Assembly (NCBI RefSeq): GCF_016025255.1
Contig: NZ_CP065592.1
Coordinates: 1,779,122 to 1,843,121, forward strand
Source: Sphingosinicella flava
GTDB lineage: Bacteria > Pseudomonadota > Alphaproteobacteria > Sphingomonadales > Sphingomonadaceae
DNA: 64,000 nucleotides
Direction of reading: 5' to 3'
Below, piece by piece: positions 45,972 through 55,418 of this stretch (position 1 is its first letter; every line of letters begins with the position of its first letter). The notes under the pieces are model-generated. The model ran no database searches, was not told the origin of the DNA, and was given only the letters and a program-made list of their open reading frames with translations. A program made the position numbers and the translations under genes.

Positions 45972-46993
45972 AGGCCAATCGCGGGCAGGTCGAAAAGGCG
46001 CTGCGGGCGCCAGGGCCGGATACTCGCTTCATCCTGCTCCACGGTCCCGACGATGCGGGATCGCGCGCGCTTGCCAAGCTCCTCGGCCAGGCGCTGGGCG
46101 GCGATGCCGAGCGGATCGACCTCAGCGGCGCGGAGCTTAAGGCCGATCCTGCGCGGCTGGCCGATGAGGCGGCGTCCATCTCCATGTTCGGCGGCGCGCG
46201 CTATATCGAGGTCGATCCGGCGGGCGACGAATGCGCCGCGGCGGTGGAAGCGCTGATCGAAGCCCCGGCGGCGGGCAATCCCGTCCTGCTGCTCGGCGGC
46301 GCGCTCAAGGGAACGTCGCGCCTGCTGAAACTCGCGCTCGCCGCGCCCAATGCCCTCGCCTTCGCCAGCTATGCGCCGGAGGGACGCGATGCGGGCCGGG
46401 TCGCGATGGATCTGGCGCGGGAACAGGGCCTGACCTTGCGTCCCGACGTCGCCCAGCGCATCGCCGACATCACCGGCGGCAACCGGGCGCTGATCGATCA
46501 GGAAATGCGCAAATATGCGCTCTATGCCGATGCCGAACCGGATCGGCCGCAGGCAATCGACCATGACGTGATCGATGCCGTCGGCGCGGCCAGCGACGAG
46601 GGCGATTTGTCGCGGATCGTCGATGCGGTCGCTGGCGGCGACCCGGCCCTGCTGAAAATCGAGCTGGCGCGTTTGGCGACCGAGAATGTGGAGGGCATCG
46701 CCCTGCTGCGCGCGGTGCTGCGCCGCTTCACCCTGCTCGCCCGGATGCGGGCATCGGTCGAGGGAGGAAACAGCCTCGATGCCGTCATGACGTCAGAAGG
46801 CAAGGCGTTGTTCTGGAAAGAAAAGCCCGCCGTTCAGCAGCAGCTTGGCCGGTGGCGGGGCGCATTGCTTGCCCGCGCCCTGGAGCGGCTTCTCGATGCC
46901 GAACGGCTGGTCAAAAGTTCAGGAGGCCCCGGCCCCATCGCGGCCGAGGAAACCTTGTTCGCGATCGCGCGCCAGGCAGCGCGCCTGCGCTGA
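45968..46993 (+). CDS. holA: DNA polymerase III delta subunit
   Basis: A 341-residue clamp-loader subunit. FILLHGPDDAGSRALAKLLG, NPVLLLGGALKGTSRLLKLA and DITGGNRALIDQEMRKYALY match HolA, and the length is normal. The degenerate ATPase loop is expected. The start is GTG at 45968, overlapping the lptE stop (GTGA). It is convergent with parB, four bases apart. Confidence 0.94.
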   Translation: MKANRGQVEKALRAPGPDTRFILLHGPDDAGSRALAKLLGQALGGDAERIDLSGAELKADPARLADEAASISMFGGARYIEVDPAGDECAAAVEALIEAPAAGNPVLLLGGALKGTSRLLKLALAAPNALAFASYAPEGRDAGRVAMDLAREQGLTLRPDVAQRIADITGGNRALIDQEMRKYALYADAEPDRPQAIDHDVIDAVGAASDEGDLSRIVDAVAGGDPALLKIELARLATENVEGIALLRAVLRRFTLLARMRASVEGGNSLDAVMTSEGKALFWKEKPAVQQQLGRWRGALLARALERLLDAERLVKSSGGPGPIAAEETLFAIARQAARLR

Positions 46994-46997
46994 GGGT

Positions 46998-47888
46998 TTA
47001 TATCCGTTCGTTGCTGAGGCGCTGGCAGATCATGTCGAGCTGATCGAGCGTCGAATAAGTGAGGGTCACCGTGCCGCCCGCGCCGTCCTGATAGCCGATT
47101 GCTACCTTGAGGCCGAGCATGTCGCCAAGCTGGCGCTCGAGCGCCGCAAGGTCCGCATCCTTGGCGCCGCCCCCGGACGGCACCCGGTCTCCCGCCGCCT
47201 TGCGCGGCTTCGCATCGCGGACCAATTTCTCGACGTCGCGCACCGACAAGCCGCGCGCGACGATATCATCCGCCAGCTGCTCGGCATCGGGCGCAGAAAC
47301 GAGCGCGCGGGCATGGCCCATGCTGATCTCGCCCGACGCCACCTTGGCGCGGACCGACGCCGGCAGGTCGAGCAGGCGGAGGAGATTGGCGACGTGGCTG
47401 CGCGATTTGTGGACGATCTTGCCCAGCGCGTCCTGGGTGTGCCCGAAATCGGCGATGAGGCGCTGATAGGCTTCCGCTTCCTCGACCGCATTCAGATCCT
47501 GGCGCTGGATGTTTTCGATCAGCGCGACTTCAAGCGTGTTGGGATCGTCGAACTCGCGGACGACGACCGGCACTTCGTGAAGCTGGGCACGCTGTGCCGC
47601 CCGCCAACGCCGCTCGCCCGCAACGATTTGATACCGGCCGCCATGGGGACGGACGACGAGCGGCTGGAGCACGCCGCGCGCACGGATCGACTCGGCGAGT
47701 TCGTTCAGAGCGGCTTCGTCGAAATGGCGGCGCGGCTGATCGGGATTGGGAGCGATGCTCGCTACGGGCACGAGTTGAACGCCCTTGCCGGCGCCGGGGC
47801 GTTCTTCGGAGGGGGCGCTTTCGCCCAGCAGGGCGGACAGGCCGCGGCCCAATCCCGGCGCGCGCTTTCTCATCGGAATTTCGCTCAT
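46998..47888 (-). CDS. parB: Chromosome partition protein ParB
   Basis: A 296-residue CTP-dependent DNA clamp. It begins with the ParA-contact segment APGLGRGLSALLGE. It then has the CTP/nuclease-like domain with IAPNPDQPRRHFDEAALNEL and YQIVAGERRWRAAQRAQL (box GERRWRA), the helix-turn-helix DFGHTQDALGKIVHKSRSHV that reads parS, and a C-terminal dimer helix. Its ATG overlaps the parA stop (ATGA). Two parS-like sites lie nearby. Confidence 0.97.
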   Translation of the reverse strand: MSEIPMRKRAPGLGRGLSALLGESAPSEERPGAGKGVQLVPVASIAPNPDQPRRHFDEAALNELAESIRARGVLQPLVVRPHGGRYQIVAGERRWRAAQRAQLHEVPVVVREFDDPNTLEVALIENIQRQDLNAVEEAEAYQRLIADFGHTQDALGKIVHKSRSHVANLLRLLDLPASVRAKVASGEISMGHARALVSAPDAEQLADDIVARGLSVRDVEKLVRDAKPRKAAGDRVPSGGGAKDADLAALERQLGDMLGLKVAIGYQDGAGGTVTLTYSTLDQLDMICQRLSNERI

Positions 47889-48667
47889 GCGGCTTCTGCT
47901 TTCTCCGGCAAGCGGGCGATCAATTCCCGCGCGAGGGACATATAGGCTTCGGACCCCGGACAACGCATGTCGTAGATGAGCGCCGGTATGCCATGGCTAG
48001 GCGCCTCGGACAGGCGGACATTTCGCGGAATAACCGTATCGAACACGGTTTTGCCGAGCACGGCGCGGACATCGTCGGCCACTTGGCCGGACAAATTGTT
48101 GCGGCGATCGAACATGGTGAGGGCAACGCCGACCACGGAAAGCCCCGGATTGAAGCGGTCGCGGACGAGCTCGATTGTACGGAGCAGCTGGCTTAGGCCT
48201 TCCAAAGCGAAAAATTCCGCCTGCAACGGTACGAAAATCGACTCCGCGGCGACCAGCGCGTTGACGGTGAGAAGACCGAGCGAGGGCGGGCAATCGATCA
48301 GGCAAATGTCCCAGCGGGCCGCGCCGGACGCGTTCAGCGCGGCGTCCAATCGATGGGTGCGGTCGGGCTCGCCCACCAGCTCGACCTCGGCGCCGGAGAG
48401 GTTCACGGTCGCGGGAACGACATGAAGGTTGGGAACGATGGTGGCGACCGCGACGTCCTCCAATCCGCCATTGCCGAGGAGGAGATCGTAACTGGACGAT
48501 TCGCGTTGGGAATGATCGACTCCGAGGCCCGTCGACGCGTTGCCCTGCGGATCGAGATCGACGACCAAAACCTTCCAGCCGGTCGCGGCGAGCGCGGTGG
48601 CTATGTTGATTGTCGTGGTGGTCTTCCCCACCCCGCCTTTCTGGTTGGCGACCGCGAGCTTGATCAT
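47885..48667 (-). CDS. parA: Chromosome partition ATPase ParA
   Basis: A 260-residue deviant Walker ATPase that moves ParB-parS complexes. NQKGGVGKTTTTINIATALA is at residues 8-27 with the signature Lys. VDLDPQGNASTGLGVD, CLIDCPPSLGLLTVNAL and ALTMFDRRNNLSGQVADDVR follow. The start at 48667 was chosen because it overlaps the rsmG stop and starts the conserved IKLAVANQKGG strand. It forms an mnmG-rsmG-parA-parB unit. Confidence 0.97.
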   Translation of the reverse strand: MIKLAVANQKGGVGKTTTTINIATALAATGWKVLVVDLDPQGNASTGLGVDHSQRESSSYDLLLGNGGLEDVAVATIVPNLHVVPATVNLSGAEVELVGEPDRTHRLDAALNASGAARWDICLIDCPPSLGLLTVNALVAAESIFVPLQAEFFALEGLSQLLRTIELVRDRFNPGLSVVGVALTMFDRRNNLSGQVADDVRAVLGKTVFDTVIPRNVRLSEAPSHGIPALIYDMRCPGSEAYMSLARELIARLPEKAEAA

Positions 48668-49293
48668 GTGCGCCTCGTCCCCTTCGCCCGCTGAACCCCC
48701 TGCGCCACGATGATTCCAGCGTCGGAATCGGTCAGGCTGGGCTCGACCCGGAAGAAACCGTGCCACAAACCCGCCTGCGCTTCCAGTTCCGATGCAGCAT
48801 TGCGTCCTTTCGGCAAGATCCAGGTCGTGCCCTTATCCGAAAACGGCAATCCGAGCGGCAGGATAGTGTGCAGGGGCGCAAAAGCGCGGGCGCTGATGAC
48901 GTCATAGCGGCGCGGCGGTACCCGCTCCACTTTGGCGCACAGAATTTGCGTTTTGCCTGAAAGAGCGAGCGTGTCGGCGGCACGGCGGAGAAAATCGACG
49001 CGTTTCGGCCGCGTTTCGACCATAGTCACTTTTGCCTGAGAGAGCGCTGCGATAATCAGGCCAGGAAAGCCTGCGCCAGTCCCGAGATCGATCCAGCTTT
49101 TGGCATCGGGCGCGAATCGCAAAAGTTGCGCAGAGTCCCAAATATGGCGTTCCCAAATAGAATCCAGGGTTGCGCGGGATATCAGATTTTGGACTTCATT
49201 TTCTGAACGGAGCAGCGCGACAAAGGCCTCCATCCTTTCCAATGTTTCACGTGAAACATTGCAGTGTCTTTCAACCCATGCCCGCCCGTTCAT
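48664..49293 (-). CDS. rsmG: 16S rRNA (guanine-527-N7)-methyltransferase RsmG (GidB)
   Basis: A 209-residue SAM methyltransferase. The SAM loop is SWIDLGTGAGFPGLIIAALS. NLISRATLDSIWERHIWDSA and VISARAFAPLHTILPLGLP are family blocks. The codons for NVSRET near the N-terminus contain a perfect parS palindrome. The ATG overlaps the mnmG stop by one base (TAATG), and its own stop overlaps parA. Confidence 0.96.
   Translation of the reverse strand: MNGRAWVERHCNVSRETLERMEAFVALLRSENEVQNLISRATLDSIWERHIWDSAQLLRFAPDAKSWIDLGTGAGFPGLIIAALSQAKVTMVETRPKRVDFLRRAADTLALSGKTQILCAKVERVPPRRYDVISARAFAPLHTILPLGLPFSDKGTTWILPKGRNAASELEAQAGLWHGFFRVEPSLTDSDAGIIVAQGVQRAKGTRRT
49241..49260. promoter_or_regulatory. parS centromere site inside rsmG
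   Basis: The core TGTTTCACGTGAAACA (49243-49258) is identical to the universal chromosomal parS consensus, and the palindrome extends two bases on each side. It lies within the first codons of rsmG, 0.6 kb upstream of parA. ParB would nucleate and spread here. Confidence 0.95.
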
Positions 49294-51140
49294 TACGCCG
49301 CTCTCCGGCGAACGTGGACTAAAATGGCTGCCAATGCCGCAGGCGTGATCCCCCTGATGCGGCTTGCCGCCCCCAAGGTGGATGGCTGCGATGCCTGGAG
49401 CCGTTCCATCATTTCACCGGAGAGCCCCGCAATATCGCAGTAATTGAGATCGGCCGGCAAACGTACGGCTTCGTCCGACCGTAGCCGTGCAACCTCCGCT
49501 GCCTGCCGTTCGAGATAAGGCGCATAGCGATGATCCTGGACTGCCGTTTCGATCAGATTTGTCGAAAACTGTCCGGCTTCAGGAAGGAGCCTCTTTATCG
49601 CCGCTTCATGCACCTCGGGAAAGCGAAGCCATTCGGTCAGGGGACGCCGCACTCCATCGTCACGCACGGAAATGTCTTCCCGTTGAAGGTCGGCACCGCG
49701 ATATCTGGCCGATAACAACGTCTCCAAGGCAGCGCGATCGGCCTGCTTGGCGTCGAAAGCGGCTTTACGCTCTTCCGATACGCAACCGGCCGCAATGGCC
49801 TTGGGCGTGAGTCGCACATCGGCATTGTCCGCGCGCAGGTGCAAGCGGTATTCGGCGCGCGCGGTCAGCATGCGATAGGGTTCGGTGACGCCTTGCAACA
49901 CCAAATCATCGACCATGACGCCAATATAGCTGTCGCTGCGGTCGAACAGGATAGGAGCCGTTTCCTTTGCGAATGCCGCTGCGTTCAAGCCGGCGACCAA
50001 CCCTTGCGCGGCAGCTTCCTCATAGCCCGTAGTGCCGTTGATTTGGCCGGCGAGATAGAGGCCGGGAATGTTGCGGACGCCCAGCGTGGGTTCCAGAATG
50101 CGCGGATCGACATAATCATATTCCACGGCATAGCCGGGCTGGGCGATGTCCACATTTTCTAGGCCTTCCATGGAGCGCACCATGGCCAATTGAACGTCCT
50201 CCGGCAGGGAGGTCGATATGCCGTTTGGATAAATGAGCGGATCGTTCAAACCCTCGGGCTCGAGAAAAATCTGATGCCCTTCGCGGTCGCCGAAGCGATG
50301 AATCTTGTCCTCGATGGACGGACAATAACGCGGCCCTACGCCTTCGATGTCGCCGGAGAAAAGCGGGGACCGATCCAACGACGCGCGGATGATATCATGC
50401 GTAACGGCATTTGTGCGCGTGATCGCACAAAAAAGCTGAGGCGCGGATCGTCCCGGGCTCAGCTCCGACATGGTCCAGTGCCCATCATCGGAGGGCTGCC
50501 GTTCGAGCCTCGCCCAATCGATGCCGCGCCCATCAAGACGTGGCGGCGTCCCGGTCTTGAGACGGCCGAGCGGCAAATCAAGATGCCGCAATTGCATGCC
50601 GAGATCGCGGGCGGCCTGCTCGCCGACCCGACCTCCAGCCGTGTTGCGCAGCCCGAAATGCAACTTGCCGTTGAGGAACGTGCCCGTTGCCAGGATAACG
50701 GCGCGCGCCCGGATCGCCGAACCATCCGCCAATTGCAGGCCGTTAATTCTGCCGGACTCGATCAGCAGCGATTGGGCCTCTCCTTCAAGGATATCGAGAT
50801 TGGCCTGGCGTTCGAGCAAGGTGTGGATGGCGCGCTTGAACAGGCGCCGGTCGGCCTGGATACGCGGACCGCGAACGGCAGCTCCCTTGCTGGCGTTGAG
50901 CATGCGGTAGTGAATGGCCGCTTGGTCGGCGGCGCGGCCGAGGAGACCGTCAAAGGCGTCGACTTCACGAACGAGATGCCCTTTTCCGAGGCCTCCGATG
51001 GCCGGATTGCAGGACATGGCTCCAATCATATCCCGCCTGAAGCTGACCAGCATTGTCGACACGTCCATGCGTGCCGCCGCCGCGGCAGCTTCACAGCCGG
51101 CGTGGCCGCCGCCGACAACGATAACATCATAATGACGCAT
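49293..51140 (-). CDS. mnmG: tRNA uridine-5-carboxymethylaminomethyl modification enzyme MnmG (GidA)
   Basis: A 615-residue FAD protein that, with MnmE, modifies wobble U34. The FAD motif [20 protein letters not shown] is at residues 6-25. [39 protein letters not shown] and [20 protein letters not shown] are diagnostic, as is the C-terminal helical domain. It lies between mnmE and rsmG, the classical gidA locus near replication origins. Confidence 0.98.
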   Translation of the reverse strand: MRHYDVIVVGGGHAGCEAAAAAARMDVSTMLVSFRRDMIGAMSCNPAIGGLGKGHLVREVDAFDGLLGRAADQAAIHYRMLNASKGAAVRGPRIQADRRLFKRAIHTLLERQANLDILEGEAQSLLIESGRINGLQLADGSAIRARAVILATGTFLNGKLHFGLRNTAGGRVGEQAARDLGMQLRHLDLPLGRLKTGTPPRLDGRGIDWARLERQPSDDGHWTMSELSPGRSAPQLFCAITRTNAVTHDIIRASLDRSPLFSGDIEGVGPRYCPSIEDKIHRFGDREGHQIFLEPEGLNDPLIYPNGISTSLPEDVQLAMVRSMEGLENVDIAQPGYAVEYDYVDPRILEPTLGVRNIPGLYLAGQINGTTGYEEAAAQGLVAGLNAAAFAKETAPILFDRSDSYIGVMVDDLVLQGVTEPYRMLTARAEYRLHLRADNADVRLTPKAIAAGCVSEERKAAFDAKQADRAALETLLSARYRGADLQREDISVRDDGVRRPLTEWLRFPEVHEAAIKRLLPEAGQFSTNLIETAVQDHRYAPYLERQAAEVARLRSDEAVRLPADLNYCDIAGLSGEMMERLQASQPSTLGAASRIRGITPAALAAILVHVRRRAA

Positions 51141-51176
51141 GAAGCTCAGCTACGGTCTGCCACCCATTCTGTCAAA

Positions 51177-51194
51177 ATGTTCCACGTGGAACAT
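51177..51194. promoter_or_regulatory. Variant parS-like site between mnmE and mnmG
   Basis: TGTTCCACGTGGAACA (51178-51193) is a perfect 16-base palindrome that differs from consensus parS by one symmetrical base pair change in each half. It sits in the short spacer between the mnmE stop and the mnmG start, 1.9 kb from the perfect site. Known parS sets tolerate a change at this position. Confidence 0.75.
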
Positions 51195-52483
51195 CATTTG
51201 CCGATGCAAAATCGTCCGAAAAGTGCATCGAGCATGTCCTCCACCCCGGATTGGCCCGTTACCCTGTCGAAATGGAGGCGCACCTGGCGCAGTTCCTCGG
51301 CGACAAGCAGGAGATCGCTTTCATGCGCCGCGTTCTTCAAACTTTCGGCAGCGTGGCTAAAGGCTTCGCGATGGCGGCGATTGATCGCCACTTCGCCCTC
51401 TGCGGGCAGCATGCCGGCACTTATTTCAATAAGGAGGGCCAGGAGCCTGTCCAGGCCCTCGCCACCCAGCGCCGACACTGCGAGATCGGCGCCCGGCTCG
51501 AACGGGGCAATATCGCTTTTCGCGGAGATTCGAATGATTCGTGGGCCCGAAGGTCGGTCGTCCGGCTTGCCGAGCCACAGGATCACATCCGCCGCCTCGA
51601 GATGCGCTTCCGCCCTTTCGACGCCGATCGCTTCGATCATGTCTTGCGATTCCCGCAATCCCGCTGTGTCGATCAGGATGAAAGGATAGCCGCCCAGAGA
51701 GACTGGCGCTTCAATGCTGTCTCGCGTCGTGCCGGCAAGAGGCGAGGTGATCGCGACATCCCGCCCGGCGAGCGCATTCATCAAGGTCGACTTGCCGGCA
51801 TTGGGCGGACCCGCGATCACCACCCGAATGCCGTCGCGAAGCCGTTCCGCCGACGGGCGCTTCAAGGCTCGCGCGACATCCCGCTCGAGTTCGGCCAAGG
51901 CGGGCCGCCAGCGCTCAGCCGACTCCGCACCGACATCGCCTTCATCTGAGAAGTCGATCTCCGCTTCGACCTGAGCGGCGATCGCAAGCAGCTGCTCTTG
52001 CCATCCCCGGATTTCACGGCTGAGAGCCCCACCCGCCATGGCGAGCGCCGATCGGCGCTGGCTCTCGGTTTCCGCGGTCAGCAGGTCGGCAATGCCTTCG
52101 GCTTCGGTCAGGTCGATCCGGCCGTTTTCGAATGCGCGGCGCGTGAATTCGCCCGCTTCGGCAGCGCGCAGACCGGGAACCGTTGACAGGGCCTCCAGCA
52201 CCGCTGCCACGACCGAACGGCCGCCATGCACATGGAGCTCGCACAGATCCTCGCCCGTCGCCGTGCGCGGTCCAGGAAAGAACAGGATGAGCGCGTGGTC
52301 GAGCAAATCCCCGCTTTTGGGATGCCTCAACCGGGCATAGGAAGCCCGGCGCGGCTGCGGCACCCGCCCGGCCAATGCCGCCAGCGCCCCGGCGGCCAGC
52401 GGGCCGCTCACCCGAATGATTCCGATCGCGGCGGGAGGCGTTCCGGACGACAGCGCATAGATGGTGTCGGGCCGGGCGTTCAC
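51194..52483 (-). CDS. mnmE: tRNA modification GTPase MnmE (TrmE)
   Basis: A 429-residue protein with the N-terminal folate-binding domain (TIYALSSGTPPAAIGIIRVS), a helical domain and an inserted G domain: GPPNAGKSTLMNALAG (P-loop, about residue 222), ITSPLAGTTRDSIEAPVSLG, and DTAGLRESQDMIEAIG. The C-terminal end LFGRFCIGK holds the conserved catalytic Cys. It works with MnmG. Its start overlaps the DUF6489 stop (ATGA). Confidence 0.97.
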   Translation of the reverse strand: MNARPDTIYALSSGTPPAAIGIIRVSGPLAAGALAALAGRVPQPRRASYARLRHPKSGDLLDHALILFFPGPRTATGEDLCELHVHGGRSVVAAVLEALSTVPGLRAAEAGEFTRRAFENGRIDLTEAEGIADLLTAETESQRRSALAMAGGALSREIRGWQEQLLAIAAQVEAEIDFSDEGDVGAESAERWRPALAELERDVARALKRPSAERLRDGIRVVIAGPPNAGKSTLMNALAGRDVAITSPLAGTTRDSIEAPVSLGGYPFILIDTAGLRESQDMIEAIGVERAEAHLEAADVILWLGKPDDRPSGPRIIRISAKSDIAPFEPGADLAVSALGGEGLDRLLALLIEISAGMLPAEGEVAINRRHREAFSHAAESLKNAAHESDLLLVAEELRQVRLHFDRVTGQSGVEDMLDALFGRFCIGK

Positions 52484-52710
52484 CTCTTGCCGCTCATCCC
52501 GTCCATCATCTGACGCCAGAGGGCCATGCCGTTCTCACCCAGCGGCGCCCAGCTCTTCATCATCTCGCCAAAGGCTTCCTGGCCGATGCCGTCGGTCATC
52601 GCCTTGCGCATCTGTTCGAGATAGAGGTCGTGAATGGGCGTCAGATCGGGAAGGCCGAGAAAGCGCCGCGCCTCCTCCGGCGTGCAATCGATGTCGACGG
52701 AAACCTTCAT
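52480..52710 (-). CDS. DUF6489 small protein
   Basis: A 76-residue soluble protein beginning MKVSVDIDCTPEEARRFLGL and ending in a helical, methionine-rich tail (ALWRQMMDGMSGKR). It belongs to DUF6489, a family found before mnmE in alphaproteobacteria. Function is unknown. The stop overlaps the mnmE start, so expression levels of the two are probably linked. The ATG has GGAGAG upstream. Confidence 0.88.
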   Translation of the reverse strand: MKVSVDIDCTPEEARRFLGLPDLTPIHDLYLEQMRKAMTDGIGQEAFGEMMKSWAPLGENGMALWRQMMDGMSGKR

Positions 52711-52817
52711 GCCGCTCTCCTTTGCTGACGAGGGATTCAGCTTATCGAACTGCGGGGGGAAGAACCATCCTCGGATGCTTCGAAGCCGGAAATCCGGCTC
52801 CGTGCCTTACCAGCCGT

Positions 52818-53531
52818 TCAACCCAGAGTCGCCGCGAGCACCGGCTCCACTTCGTGCCAGCCTTCCCAGATCATCTTCAGCGCAACGTAGACGATGACCG
52901 CAAGGCCTACCCAAGCGATCCAGCGGAAGCGTTCGATATATTTGGCGATGACGTTGGCGGCGAGGCCCATCAGGGCGACCGACAGCAGCAAGCCGATGAT
53001 CAGGATGCCGGGATGGTCGCGCGCCGCGCCAGCGACGGCGAGGACATTGTCGAGGCTCATCGACACATCGGCCAGCGCGACCGCCCAGGCGGCGCCCGCG
53101 AAGGTCTTGGCGGACCGGAGTCCGGTATGCTCGTCGCCGTCGACTTCGGGCGAGCCCGCGGATTCGCCGGTGTGGCGGATTTCGCGATACATCTTCCAGG
53201 CGACCCAGAGCAGCAGGAATCCGCCCGCCAGCACCAGCCCGACGATGCCGAGCAGCCAGCTCACCATCAGCGCGAAAATGATGCGCAGGACGAGAGCGGC
53301 GACGATGCCAATCAGGATGACTTTCTTGCGCTGATCGGCCGGGAGACCCGCCGCCAGCGCGCCGACGACGATGGCATTGTCGCCCGCCAGCATGATGTCG
53401 ATCATCAGCACCTGGCCGAAGGCGGACAAAGCGGAGGGCGAACCCAGATTGGAGAAATCGGCGACGATATGCCCCCAGATGTCGCCAAGGCCGCCGATCG
53501 TGGCGGAGAAGGTCAGAAACAGGTCCAGCAT
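52818..53531 (-). CDS. TerC/YjbE-family integral membrane protein
   Basis: A 237-residue membrane protein with about seven helices. The two TerC signature repeats are visible: FGQVLMIDIMLAGDNAIVVG and VALADVSMSLDNVLAVAGAA, each with an Asp-Asn pair in a helix. Such proteins are manganese exporters or help load metal onto exported enzymes. The ATG at 53531 follows GGAGGGG; a TTG seven codons earlier was rejected. It lies 25 bases after rho on the same strand, so it may be transcribed from the rho operon. Confidence 0.9.
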   Translation of the reverse strand: MLDLFLTFSATIGGLGDIWGHIVADFSNLGSPSALSAFGQVLMIDIMLAGDNAIVVGALAAGLPADQRKKVILIGIVAALVLRIIFALMVSWLLGIVGLVLAGGFLLLWVAWKMYREIRHTGESAGSPEVDGDEHTGLRSAKTFAGAAWAVALADVSMSLDNVLAVAGAARDHPGILIIGLLLSVALMGLAANVIAKYIERFRWIAWVGLAVIVYVALKMIWEGWHEVEPVLAATLG

Positions 53532-53556
53532 AGCCCCTCCGAACGCCTCCAAGCCC

Positions 53557-54813
53557 TTACTGGTTCATCGACGCGAAGAAATCCTCGTTGGACTTGGCGT
53601 CCTTCATCTTGTCGAGGAGGAACTGCATCGCGTCGACCGTGCCCATCTGCATGAGGATGCGGCGGAGCACCCACATCTTCGACAGGGTCGCCGGATCGAC
53701 CAGCAATTCTTCCTTGCGGGTGCCGGACTTGCCGACGTCCAACGCCGGGAAGATACGCTTGTCGGCGACCTTGCGGTCGAGGACGATTTCCGAGTTGCCG
53801 GTGCCCTTGAACTCTTCGAAGATCACCTCGTCCATCTTCGAACCGGTGTCGATGAGCGCGGTGGCGATGATCGACAGCGAGCCCCCTTCCTCGATATTGC
53901 GGGCGGCGCCGAAGAAGCGCTTCGGCCGCTGCAGGGCGTTGGCGTCGACGCCGCCGGTCAGCACCTTGCCGGAGCTGGGCACGACCGTGTTGTAGGCGCG
54001 CCCCAAGCGGGTGATGGAGTCGAGCAGGATCACGACATCCTTCTTGTGCTCGACCAGGCGCTTCGCCTTTTCGATCACCATTTCAGCCACTTGCACGTGG
54101 CGCTGCGCCGGTTCGTCGAAAGTCGAGGAGATGACCTCGCCATTCACGCTGCGCTGCATGTCGGTGACTTCTTCCGGGCGCTCGTCGATGAGGAGCACGA
54201 TCAGGAAGACTTCGGGGTGGTTGTCGGTGATCGCCTTGGCGATGTTCTGAAGGAGAACGGTCTTGCCGACGCGCGGCGGCGCGACGATCAGGGCGCGCTG
54301 GCCCTTGCCCTGCGGCGAGACGATGTCGATGACGCGGGCGGACTTGTCCTTGACGGTCGGATCGAGCGTGTCGAGGCGGAGCTTCTCGTTCGGGTAGAGC
54401 GGCGTCAGATTGTCGAAATTGACGCGGTGACGCACCGCTTCGGGATTGTCGTAATTGATCGAGACGATGCGGGTCAGCGCGAAATAACGTTCGCCGTCCT
54501 TCGGCGCGCGGATCTCGCCTTCCACCGTGTCGCCCGTGCGCAGGCCGAAGCGGCGCACCTGGTTCGGCGCCACGTAAATGTCGTCCGGCCCGGCGAGATA
54601 ATTGGCGTCTGGCGAGCGGAGGAAGCCGAAACCGTCGGGCAGCACCTCGATCGTGCCCATGCCCATGATCTCGTCGCCCTGTTCGGCCTGGACCTTGAGG
54701 ATCGAGAACATCAGCTCCTGCTTGCGGAGCGTGGAGGCGCTTTCGACCCCGATTTCTTCGGCCATCGCAACGAGCTCTGCCGGGGTTTTTTGCTTCAAGT
54801 CTTTTAAATGCAT
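53557..54813 (-). CDS. rho: Transcription termination factor Rho
   Basis: A 418-residue RNA helicase. The N-terminal domain and RNA-binding cold-shock fold ([20 protein letters not shown]) precede the motor: Walker [21 protein letters not shown] near residue 177, [15 protein letters not shown], and the R-loop [19 protein letters not shown]. The start [20 protein letters not shown] is the family's usual N-terminus. The 143-base leader between hemJ and rho contains an imperfect hairpin at 54889-54911 and may hold autoregulation, as in E. coli rho. Confidence 0.97.
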   Translation of the reverse strand: MHLKDLKQKTPAELVAMAEEIGVESASTLRKQELMFSILKVQAEQGDEIMGMGTIEVLPDGFGFLRSPDANYLAGPDDIYVAPNQVRRFGLRTGDTVEGEIRAPKDGERYFALTRIVSINYDNPEAVRHRVNFDNLTPLYPNEKLRLDTLDPTVKDKSARVIDIVSPQGKGQRALIVAPPRVGKTVLLQNIAKAITDNHPEVFLIVLLIDERPEEVTDMQRSVNGEVISSTFDEPAQRHVQVAEMVIEKAKRLVEHKKDVVILLDSITRLGRAYNTVVPSSGKVLTGGVDANALQRPKRFFGAARNIEEGGSLSIIATALIDTGSKMDEVIFEEFKGTGNSEIVLDRKVADKRIFPALDVGKSGTRKEELLVDPATLSKMWVLRRILMQMGTVDAMQFLLDKMKDAKSNEDFFASMNQ

Positions 54814-54956
54814 GAGGAATCTCAAAGGAAGGAGGTGTCGTCCGAAAGCGGCAGAACAGCGGCAAGAGGAAAGCCCGCGCCAAGGACTGGCAGGCAACGA
54901 CTTGCCCTGCCGTTAGGCTCCCGCTTTTTTCAAGTCAAGCGGGTGAAAGCCGCCGG

Positions 54957-55418
54957 TCAGAACGGCCGGACGATGACCAGAATAACGATAAGGGCGGTGG
55001 CGATGCCCGGCACTTCGTTCATAATGCGAAGCGCTTTGCCGCTGACCGGGCGCTCGCCCCGCGCCAGCTTCTTGCCGTAGCTCACCATATAGCCATGATA
55101 GCCCGACAAAATAAGGACCAGCGCAAATTTCGCGTGGAACCAGCCTTGGCTCCAGGCTCCCGTCGTATAGGCAAGGGTCAAACCGAAGACCCAGACCAGG
55201 ATCATCGCCGGCGTGAGGATGATGTTGCGAAGTTTCCGCTCGCGGTCGATCCAGCGCGCTTCCTCGTCCGAGCCCGGCGCCGCTTCCTGATGATAGATGT
55301 AATAACGCGGCAGCATGAACAGGCCCGCGATCCAGAAGATCACGAAGATGAGGTGGCCCGCCTTGATCCACGCATAGGTCATGCTGAGCGCCGTAGCGAG
55401 GTTGAGCCCGTCCGTCAC
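54957..55418 (-). CDS. hemJ: Protoporphyrinogen oxidase HemJ
   Basis: A 153-residue protein with four membrane helices. YAWIKAGHLIFVIFWIAGLF contains the essential His, followed by MLPRYYIYH, and FHAKFALVLILSGYHGYMVS carries further conserved residues. It oxidises protoporphyrinogen IX to protoporphyrin IX in heme synthesis and is the usual version in alphaproteobacteria. It overlaps hemE by four bases. Confidence 0.95.
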   Translation of the reverse strand: MTDGLNLATALSMTYAWIKAGHLIFVIFWIAGLFMLPRYYIYHQEAAPGSDEEARWIDRERKLRNIILTPAMILVWVFGLTLAYTTGAWSQGWFHAKFALVLILSGYHGYMVSYGKKLARGERPVSGKALRIMNEVPGIATALIVILVIVRPF

